From contig CM070873.1 of assembly GCA_036365515.1 (NCBI GenBank), positions 230,097,876 to 230,161,875 on the forward strand: 64,000 bases of DNA. The letters run 5' to 3'. Position numbers and translations under genes: made by a program. Of the stretch, positions 13,475-27,340 are shown piece after piece. The DNA is from Torymus aiolomorphi. Its lineage: Eukaryota > Arthropoda > Insecta > Hymenoptera > Torymidae. The stretch's first letter is position 1. Each line of letters begins with the position of its first letter. The notes beneath the pieces were generated by a model. That model saw only the letters and a program-made list of their open reading frames with translations, was not told where the DNA came from and searched no databases.

Positions 13475-14206
13475 CTGCAATGCCATTTGTTACAATTAGT
13501 TTCTCTCTATAATATTAAGGTCGCGTGTCGTCGTTAGACTTCTTTTAATTAAAATTGCTGAAAAGAATATTTTGTCATAACATCAGTTCTTAACAATGAT
13601 CCCACAGCACGCGAGTGATCAAATTAAAAGGTAAAGTACCACGATGGTACATAATTAATGAAATTATAAATTTACACCCAACTCGTTTCGTAACCAGATA
13701 AAAATTTGCCATCATTTCAGCGTATAATCATACGATAGCGATGCGAGCCGAGTTTCCGGATCAGAGGCGGCCGCTTGCTCGCACACGCGCGTGCACCACC
13801 AATCAATTTACATAGCAACCTTCATGCAAATGTATACAATACGATTCATGAAAGAGCCCCGCGCGATTTTATGAGAAAATCAAAGTGAATTATTGTACCA
13901 TTATTGTAATTTGCGTGAATTATGTGGCAGCTTCGAAAAAGGATCTCGCGCGCGTTGATAATTAGAATGTTGATTAGCGCGCGAGAGCGAGATAGATATT
14001 TTAATTCAATTTGTTGCACAAGATGTATAGCATTATAACCGAGTCTCACACACGTAAACGTCGCTTTTTTGTTGAAATCTCAAATTAGATATAAATTTTG
14101 CGCGCGCACGTGGCAGAATATCTCGCGCTGCGCAACAGACACAATTGCCATAATGCAAATCCATCATACACACACGCACACACAGGACTTTCCACGCAGG
14201 GCTCAC
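13475..14206 (-). other. EcR: EcR intron between the main LBD exon and the last exon (732 bp)
   Basis: It begins gtgagc at 14206 and ends ttgcag at 13475. It is AT-rich with a short CA tract at about 14168-14184 and GC-alternating bits near 13790 and 13980. I see no exon or element in it. Confidence 0.95.
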
Positions 14207-14582
14207 CTGAAAATATAACGATCGCCGTGAGTAGGGCGTACTCGGCGTTGTTGACCTTGAGCGAGTACATGAGCCGGCCAAAGTGCAGTAGGTCGTCGAT
14301 GATGTTGCCCATACCGGCGAGGGCGTAGTTGTCGCGCGAGTACGGCTGATTGTTGGCGAATATGATACTGTCCGTCTGGTAGTCGTATTTGCGCGCCATC
14401 CTCAGTATCATGACCTCGCTCGAGCAGGCCTTCAGCAGAACGATTTTGTCCTCGTGCCGCAGCTTGTCGAAGCCGGGCATCCTCTTGGCGAACTCGACGA
14501 TCAGCTGCACGGTGAGTATCGTGATCTCGGTTATCTGCTTGTAGCTGTACTCGCTCGGGTCCTCGTCCGCCAACGATGTGTG
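14207..14582 (-). CDS. EcR: EcR exon with the core of the ligand-binding domain
   Basis: Encodes residues 331-455 plus the first base of codon 456. It holds the LBD signature helices, including [11 protein letters not shown] and the [17 protein letters not shown] block. Residues that contact ecdysteroid in the Heliothis receptor can be placed by alignment: Thr351, Thr354, Arg391, Phe405-Ala406 and Tyr416 are all kept, so the pocket looks functional. The USP-dimer and coactivator surfaces depend on this and the next exon. The acceptor is acttgcag; the donor TCA G-gtgagc leaves phase 1. Gly432 (LLHFG) replaces the Cys seen in most insect EcRs. Several other helix positions differ from honeybee, suggesting a fast-evolving lineage. 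Confidence 0.97.
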
Positions 14583-14656
14583 CTGCAAGTGCAATGTACA
14601 TTAGTATCGTTATACGCTTATAAACTTACTACTGGTGAGATAGATTATAAGCTTAC
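14583..14656 (-). other. EcR: EcR intron inside the LBD (74 bp)
   Basis: It begins gtaagc and ends acttgcag, phase 0, with no other content. It is near minimal size for an insect intron. Confidence 0.97.
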
Positions 14657-14908
14657 CGTGATATTACTGAGGTCCTCCTGATTGGGCTGCTCGAACTGGT
14701 CCTGAAAGTAGACGAGCCTGTTGATCAGCTCCTCCTGCTCTGTACTGACGTAGTTGATGCCGTTGTGCGGGACGACGGGGCCGGCCAAGCCGCTGCTACC
14801 CGACATGGAGTAGGGCTCCGTCTCCGCGGGCTCTATCTTCACGCTCGGCTGCTCGACGATGTCGCCCGGCGAGCCGTTCATCGTCGTGCTGTTCGGCTTG
14901 TCCTTCTC
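14657..14908 (-). CDS. EcR: EcR exon encoding the hinge (D domain) and start of the ligand-binding domain
   Basis: Encodes residues 247-330 in phase 0 at both ends. It opens with EKDKPNSTT, the conserved continuation of the EcR DBD extension, then a Ser/Pro/Gly-rich hinge containing VKIEP. This fits the SUMO consensus, with Lys270 as the acceptor. The hinge leads into STEQEELINRLVYFQDQFEQP (written here as the segment of about residues 301-321), the first LBD helix of hymenopteran-type EcR. The acceptor is cgtcgcag and the donor ACG-gtaagc. A 266-bp intron lies upstream and a 74-bp intron downstream. The hinge is of ordinary length and includes no insertion. Confidence 0.96.
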
Positions 14909-15174
14909 CTGCGACGGCGCGCAATTTCAATTAGTTCATTTTCTCATTAGACAATTGTATACTACTTTCTTTATAGCTTTATACTTTTAATAAATTGTAC
15001 TAAATAGACTTTGGGAACAATTAAGTTTATAGGCTTTGCAAAAAACGCCATTTATAAAAAAATACATTAATATTAGAAATGCAAAGAATGTTTCTTCACC
15101 CTTCATCATCTAACAAAAAACAAGACACCAAATCGTTTTGGCCATTTTTTTTCAAATCAGAGGTGGATACTCAC
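14909..15174 (-). other. EcR: EcR intron between the DBD and hinge exons (266 bp)
   Basis: It begins gtgagt and ends cgtcgcag, phase 0. The sequence is AT-rich and I see no other feature. Confidence 0.97.
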
Positions 15175-15542
15175 CTTCTGGGCCTTCTTCTCCTTGCGCT
15201 TGACGGCGCACTGGAACTCGGGCACGACGCACTCGGGCCGCATGCCGACGTGGAGGCACTTCTTCAGCCTGCACTCCTGGCACTTGCGCCTCATGTACAT
15301 GTCGATCTCGCAATTGTTGCCGTATTTGCACTGATAGACGGCGTTCTTGGTGATGCTGCGTCGAAAGAAGCCCTTGCAGCCCTCGCACGTGAGGGCGTTG
15401 TAGTGGTAGCCCGAGGCGCGGTCCCCGCACACCAGGCATAATTCCTCCTGCTGCCGGGGCGTCGGGCCCTTCTTCTTCTTCGCGTCGCAACTGTCGGCGC
15501 TGTAGCCGTTCAGCGAGCTCGGCGGCGACAGATCGTCCCTGC
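15175..15542 (-). CDS. EcR: EcR exon with the DNA-binding domain (two C4 zinc fingers)
   Basis: Encodes residues 124-246. A Ser/Lys-rich linker leads into the two C4 fingers: zinc ligands C159, C162, C176, C179 and C195, C201, C211, C214. The P-box EGCKG (177-181) contacts the half-site, and the basic extension KRKEKKAQK ends the exon. All are diagnostic of insect EcR. The acceptor attgcag (exon base 15542) and donor AAG-gtgagt (last exon base 15175) are consensus. The exon is shared by all isoforms; its first two bases complete the codon begun by whichever A/B exon is used. One unusual residue is His221 in [10 protein letters not shown], where other insect EcRs usually have Thr or Ala. A second in-frame AG four bases into the exon would be an alternative acceptor but would break the frame. 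Confidence 0.98.
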
Positions 15543-16543
15543 CTGCAATTCGTAAAGAGAAGGTTTATATAAGTTAATTTGATTTCTTGTTGTTGTTTGT
15601 TAGAAGTAAATGTGTAAATACGGTTGTGGAGACGTGAGTTATAGATTAGATTAGAAGTTTTTCTTATAAATATATAGCAACGAGTAATTAAATATCAATC
15701 TAATTGACGTGAAAAGTGATTTTTGTGTACGAATGTAAGATAAATATTTTCTTGCTGGTGTTTTTCGATCACTCCATATTTACGTGGAATCACTTTCTAC
15801 TTTCTGTTATTTTAAATGTTAATTGTTATTCTCACCGCGTTACAGCGTGCAAACAACGATGACCTCGTTCGAAGAACGGTAAATATATATAAATTTATAC
15901 GCACGCCTACGCGGCGTGCGATAGAGAATCTCTTACCAATTCTCTTATATAAATCCTTAATTCACGAAACCCACCATTCAATTAGCATCTAATAACGATC
16001 TATTCGACAAACCTAAACACCCATTTCTCCTCCTAATTATTCAATACCCTTCAAAACAAACTACAACATAGCGAAAGTGTATATAACGCGTAGCTCCATC
16101 CATAAACTTTAAAAGCCACGCAAGCGGGCCATTCTGAAACACGAGAATTCCTCAGCTACCAACATTTATATATACACTCCTCGCTCGCTCTCGACACCAT
16201 TACGACGCGGCCGCGCGTCCGGCCTTATCGCGAGTAAAACTCGCCGGTGAAAGTATATATACCTAACTATGCGAGCAGCAACCTTCTCTCTCTCTCTCTC
16301 CTCTCTTTCTCTCCGGCTCGGTCGTTGCGCGCTCGCTCGCCTAGTGCTTCCCCACGACGTTTTCGTCGTGCTCAGCGCGCACTTGACTCTCTTCTAACCT
16401 GAATATTTCTTCATTGACTCGGGCGCGCGCTCGAGAACGGGTTTTTTTTTCGTGAGCTGTCTTTTTACTGTTAGCCGTGAGTCGCGAGGAAAAGTTTGCC
16501 CGTTTCAGGCGTGGGTTTTTGCGAGTCCGTCTTTTTGAGTTTA

Positions 16544-17672
16544 GTCCAGCGGCCACAAATGTATTTCGTGGCACTTTTATGTGACCGGCGACACCCAAGT
16601 TTTTTCTTATATATGTTGACCCGCTGAATCCAAAAAACTTGGGTGTTTTGTCGAAAAGTGGTGCCATTAATTGTTATTAACAATTTTTTAAAACAAATTG
16701 TAAAATGCAAAATTTTGTTCCGAAAACACTTTCTTTAGGTTAACTGGTACATTCTGAACAAAAAAGGTCCTTATAAACTTTAACGTAAAACCGTTAGTTT
16801 TTGAGATATTCGCGTCTAAAGTTTGTAAAATCGCGTTTTTTGCGAAATTCAACCGCTTGTTATTTTGATGGAATACAGAGAATTTTTAATTTTCAGGGCT
16901 CAAAATGTTCGTGAAATAATGAATTTTGGAAATATGTTTATTGGACTTTAAGGTTTCAATAGTATCGGTTCCTGGAGAACCCTGAAAACCATCGATAGTA
17001 TCGACTCAAGCGCGTAAGGGCGTCAAATCAGCGTCCGAGCGCCCTAAACCGCGCGGTCTGCAGGACTCTCCAGAGGCTTTATTCAACCGAACAAGATATC
17101 GAAATCGAGTCTAAAATTTTCTATGGTTGCCATTAGTTACGTCAATATTTTCCGTCAGTGACGAAAATTATTAACGAAACTAATGGCAACCATCGAAAAT
17201 TTTAGAATCGATTTCAATATCTCGTTCGGTTGAATAAAGCCCCACGAACCGATACTATTGAAACCTTAAAGTTCAATAAACATATTTGTAAAATTCAATA
17301 TTTTACAAACATTTTGAGCCCTGAAAATTAAAAATTCGCTGTATTCCATCAAAATAACAAGCGGTTGAATTTTGCAAAGAACGCGATTTTACAAACTTTA
17401 GACGCGAATATCTCAAAAACTAACGGTTTTACGTTAAAGTTTATAAGGACCTTTTTTGTTCAGAATGTGCCAGTTAATTTAAAGAAAGTATTTTCGGAAC
17501 AAAATTTTGCATTTTACAATTTGTTTTAAAAAATTGTTAATATCAATTAATGGCACCGCTTTTCGACAGAACACCCAAGTTTTTTGGATTCAGCGGGTCA
17601 AAATATATAAGGAAAACTTGGGTGTAGCCGATCACATAAAAGTGCCATGAAATACACTTGTTGCCACTGGAC
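16544..17672. mobile_element. Foldback / MITE-like element 1 (about 1.13 kb)
   Basis: The two ends are inverted copies (GTCCAG at 16544, CTGGAC ending 17672). The arms 16544-16972 and 17243-17672 match almost continuously in opposite orientation. Each arm contains a subterminal hairpin built on ACACCCAAGTTTT / AAAACTTGGGTGT. Between them, about 100 bp (16973-17073) is unpaired and GC-richer, followed by a second palindrome (17074-17140 with 17175-17242). There is no transposase frame. No convincing target-site duplication is visible, so family assignment is open. It lies in the EcR intron between the DBD exon and the B2-like exon. Confidence 0.85.
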
Positions 17673-18336
17673 GACTAGTTAGAATCTCGGCGATGGATGA
17701 GTTGTGAGATCGGTGTATAATACACAGGAGTTGCGTTGAAAAAATAATTATTAGCATAAGTTCGAATGTACGTGATCGATACTCGTACACGTGTACTGTG
17801 CGGAATCGATTGATCTTGATGTTCATGTAAATACGACGATTGTTATAATTTTTTTCGAACACACTCCATAATAAAGCCATAAACCAAACATAACGTATAT
17901 TTTTCAACAAATGCCTGGTATATCATCACGCCGCGGAGACCCACTTATCTTTATTGTAAAGAAACTTCAAACGTATTGATTTTAAACTACAATACAAACA
18001 GTGTGTGTATACTTCTTTACAAAGTTCGCTCCGCGAGTATACAGGAAAACTAACAAACTTTTATGTTCGATCGCGAGATACGCGCGATAAATTCGACCTA
18101 ATAACCATAAAGAGCAGTACCAGGAAAAAAGCGTCGGCTCACACACACACACGCGCGCGCGCGGTGAAAAGCGGATGTGCGCTGGCGCGGCGTTACACAA
18201 GCGAAGAGAACGTCGCCATGAAAAAAAAAAACTTTACAAAATTCCTCTAATATTTCAAAGAAATCGATGGCGCGGCTATAGAAACCAAAACTCGCAAGAA
18301 ATACAGCCGAGCCTTTAGAGGCGCGTATACACTTAC

Positions 18337-18433
18337 GCGCATTGTTGCGCGGCTCGAGCATATAATAACCCGCGGGGACACCTTCGATGACGCTGCCGCA
18401 CGACTCGCGCAATATAAGTGTATACTCCTCCAT
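18337..18433 (-). CDS. EcR: Candidate alternative EcR A/B exon, B2-like
   Basis: A 32-codon open frame starts at ATG 18433 and is preceded in frame by a TGA, so it would encode a true N-terminus. It ends at a consensus donor (GCG C, then gtaagt) in phase 1, the phase needed by the DBD exon; the join reads [13 protein letters not shown] and yields a 448-aa receptor. Residues 10-17 (ESCGSVIE) resemble the start of the short Drosophila EcR-B2 N-terminus (DTCGLVAE). Its place between the B1 exon and the common DBD exon, 2.8 kb upstream of the latter, is where B2 lies in Drosophila. Against it: the only nearby acceptor (aaaattag at about 18470) has a poor pyrimidine tract, and the Kozak context is ordinary. 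It could have its own promoter; a GA tract lies upstream. Confidence 0.5.
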
Positions 18434-18916
18434 ATACGACGAAGGCGTGTGTCAAGGTCGGCCGCTAATTTTCCAGCGGTCGCACCCACGACACGACGCA
18501 TTAGAGATGCCGCAGAGATTTGACGCCGCCGCGTCATAAGGCAGAGGCGTGTTAGCTCGTGCCTCTCGCTTTATTTATTGTTTTTTCTCTCTCTCTCTCT
18601 CTCTCTTTATCTTATACCGGCGATCTTGTAACCTCGCGGCGGTCCGCGCGCGCGAGCGCGCCTCTGTTGCGTTGGTGTATAAGTGCTGACATGACGGCTT
18701 ACTCGTCTTTATTGGCGATTGAAAGAGGAAAAATGAATCGGATAACCCGGTGGTGGTAGGGAGATTGGCGTTATTTATGGAGTTTTTCTTTTTTCGTTGG
18801 TGGGTATAGTGGGGGAGAAACGAGTTTTTTGTGAATCGAAGTGTCGTTTGTTATAGGCAGTGATATTTTAATTTACGATTATAATACCGGCTCGCGTGGG
18901 TTGGGCTGCGCAGCCC

Positions 18917-20046
18917 AAAAAAAAGTTGAGATCACAAAAAGATCGCTTTAAAATATGTCTCGATTATGGCACTATTTAATACTTTTTAAGATGAAAAGCC
19001 TCAACGAATAATCAAGATGATTTTAATATTTTTTTAATCATCGCTACATTCGGCCTTTTAAAGCATTTTTAAGATGGTTTTCAGACATACGAAATTCATT
19101 ATTTAATATCATTTTAAGATAAATTTGAGATGCTTTTGAAATGAATTTGAGACGAATTCAAGACGAGCTTTCGTACTGAATTTAAGATAATTTTTAGATT
19201 TTTTAAGATGATGATAAGATTAATTTGAGACAAACTTTTATGAAAACTTTAAGATGTCTGAAAAATGAATTGATTCCAAAATTAAAAAGGGAATTTTTTT
19301 AATCGCTTCTTTAAACCCGATTAAGGGGTTTATACCAAAAGCAAGGCAAGCCAAAGGCTGAATCTCTCGGACTTATATACTCTCAGCGTTTCAATGTGTT
19401 TAGGGGTGCCCCGATCGATGCGCCGCGTAGCGTCTAACAACGGTAACAACCGATCGGAAGTAACCGAACTCATGATTGTCGTTTGCCGCCACTACGCGGC
19501 GCATCGATCGGGGCACCCCTAAACACATTGAAACACCCAGAATATATAAGTCCGAGAGATTCAGCCTTTAAATCACTCTTTAACAAGAGTCTAAACTTCA
19601 AGGCTTGCCTTGCTTTTGGTATAAACCCTTTAATCCGGTTTAAAGAATCGATTAAAAAAATTTTGTAATAAATTTAAAAATTTTCGAATCAATTCATTTA
19701 TTAGACATCTTAAAGTTGTCATAAAAGTTTGTCTCAAGTTAATCTTATCACCATCTTAAAAAATCTAAAAATCATCTTAAATTCAGTACGAAAGCTCGTC
19801 TCGAATTCGTCTCAAATTAATTTCAAAAGCATCTCAAATTTATCTTAAAATGATATTAAATAATGAATTTCGTATGTCTGAAAACCATCTTGAAAATGCT
19901 TTAAAAGGTCGAATGTAGCGATGATTAAAAAAAATATTAAAATCATCTTGATTATTCGTTGAGGCTTTTCATCTTAAAAAGTATTAAATAGTGCCATAAT
20001 CGAGACATATCTTCAAGCGATCTTTTTGTGATCTTAACTTTTTTTA
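18917..20046. mobile_element. Foldback / MITE-like element 2 (about 1.13 kb)
   Basis: The arms 18917-19430 and 19492-20046 are inverted copies around a 61-bp loop. The centre is bounded by GGGGTGCCCCGATCGATGCG and its complement, and the outer ends by runs of A/T next to GTTAAGATCAC-type termini. The right arm carries about 30 extra bases near 19570-19600. Both arms are full of short repeats related to TTTTAAGAT and CATCTTAAA. There is no coding capacity. It sits about 480 bp upstream of the B2-like exon. Its sequence is unrelated to element 1 by eye. Confidence 0.85.
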
Positions 20047-25599
<5,553 letters not shown>

Positions 25600-25741
25600 T
25601 ATATATTTTGCGTGAAATCGTACGAAAGAAAAAAAAAACAAGGCACCGTTAGGCCGCTGCCCCATACAACACATCGGTGACTGGAATGTATCGTATGCGA
25701 GAAATTTGAGAAAGGTCAGATTTGTCGTGTGCGAGTTTGCA

Positions 25742-25743
<2 letters not shown>

Positions 25744-25827
<84 letters not shown>
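25744..25827. repeat. (CT)n microsatellite, about 84 bp
   Basis: Uninterrupted CT repeat 150 bp from the (TA)n tract, in the EcR intron. Confidence 0.98.
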
Positions 25828-25828
<1 letters not shown>

Positions 25829-26399
25829 AGCGGCCAGCCCAAACACTGTTCCTGCCTCTCTCACGTGGTATAAAGTGGGTTAACCTCGCGCAGACGTTAA
25901 TGGCGGTCCATTATTTACATGGCGAGGCGGACGAAAGCGGCTTTTGGGATATACGTGTTTATAACGTTACATCTCCGCCCTTTTCACTTTTGGATATATA
26001 TACATATACCCGCAATCAAATTGTTATTACAGAATTACGGTTGGCTCGCGCGCGGAGCTGAGAAGAAGCTACTTTGTACTCTCTCGCCTTGTAGACACAG
26101 TGCGCGCTTGTAGTATATGCACGACTTCTCGCCCTGTGCATGTTTATAAAGGAGTCTCTGTCTTCGATCTCTCTATATAATACTGCGAGCTTTCATCGAC
26201 ATAAATGTTCCTTCGTCTCTTTCCCTTAAAGACGACGACGACGCACACACGTGTGGGATTTCGCGATTCGCGATTAAGGTGGCTCCAACGGTCTAGTAGA
26301 CCTAAAGCTATGAACATTTTTTACAAAAATTCATTTACACATTCCAATCTGAAAATTGATATGACAGGAAGCAAAATTCTTAACATAACGGAAAATATT

Positions 26400-26708
26400 T
26401 TTGTCTCATACCCTGTCGGAAAGTGTTGTCTTCCCACCCTGCTCTCACGGCCGAAAGTGCCACATTAGAAACTGCGACGCGCATGCGCGTTTCTCTATAA
26501 TTTTCGGCCCGGCTGGCGCCGCCTGCGTGTTGCAGCCCTCGCTACCGCTCGAGCCGCAAATCACCTGCAGGCGGCGCTAGTCGGCAGAAAATTAGAAACG
26601 TGCATAAGCCTCGCAGTTTTAGGAGTGAGGTTATGTGGCACTTAAGACCCTGACATCAGGGTGAAAAGACAATAATATACTTTCCTCCAGGGAATACATG
26701 AGACAAAA
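26400..26708. mobile_element. Nested palindromic MITE A inside element 3
   Basis: Inverted ends TTTTGTCTCAT (26400) and ATGAGACAAAA (ending 26708) enclose diverged inverted arms that meet around a GC-rich centre. Shared blocks include GTGCCAC near 26459 and its complement near 26637, and GGCGCCGCC against GGCGGCGC. The GC-rich core differs sharply from the AT-rich host element. Its first bases overlap the host arm, so the exact left boundary is uncertain by several bases. Confidence 0.65.
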
Positions 26709-26806
26709 TAGTATACGCAACACGGGAAGGAAGTAGAACATCTCAACCCGCGTGTTTACCGGGTTGGGATGTCTTACTTCCCTCCCTTGGTGCGTAATGT
26801 ACTATT
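26708..26806. mobile_element. Nested palindromic MITE B (about 99 bp), abutting MITE A
   Basis: AATAGTA at 26708 pairs with TACTATT ending 26806. The inner arms pair through AACATCTCAACCCG and CGGGTTGGGATGT around a 9-base loop near 26750. It is too short to code. It may be a separate insertion or the tail of MITE A. Confidence 0.55.
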
Positions 26807-27340
26807 GTTAGAAAATTTCAAATTTTGCAAAAGTATATTTTGTCCATTTAAAAAAAAAAATTCAATAAGAAATGTACAAATCTTTTTTGTTTTTCATTCA
26901 ATTTTAATTTGCAAGGTCTCATTTTCTTCCTTGTTCAATTTCAGGAGGAGTCAACGATATCAAAATTGAAAAATTTTCAAAACCTGCAAAGTTATATGCA
27001 ATTGTTTGTAGATTTGTCACTGAATTTTATAAACAATTGCATATAACTTTGCAGGTTTTGAAAATTTTTCAATTTTGATATCGTTGACTTCCCCTGAAAT
27101 TTAACAAGGAAGAAAATGAGACCTTGCAAATTAAAATTGAATAAAAAACAAAAAAGATTTGTATTTCTTATTGAATTTTTTTTTAATGGACAAAATATAC
27201 TTTTGCAAAATTGGACATTTTCTCACAAAAATATTTTCCGTTATGTCAAGAACTCTGCTTCCTGTCACATCAGTTTTCAGATTGGAATGTGTAAACGAAT
27301 TTTTGTAAAAAATGTCCATAGCTTTAGGTCTACTAGACCG

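Larger units (their letters stand above)
26289..27340. mobile_element. Foldback / MITE-like element 3, interrupted by nested palindromes
   Basis: Outer inverted ends are CGGTCTAGTAGACC at 26289 and its complement ending at 27340. The left arm is split into 26289-26404 and about 26810-27007. The right arm (27031-27340) is continuous, so the roughly 405 bp between the left halves was inserted later. The loop is 27008-27030. A possible TTGT duplication flanks the insertion. There is no transposase frame. Confidence 0.8.

Noticed and set aside
16341..16667. 108-codon minus-strand frame at the left end of foldback 1
   Set aside because: It crosses the element boundary into unrelated intron, and its content is an accident of the palindromic arm.
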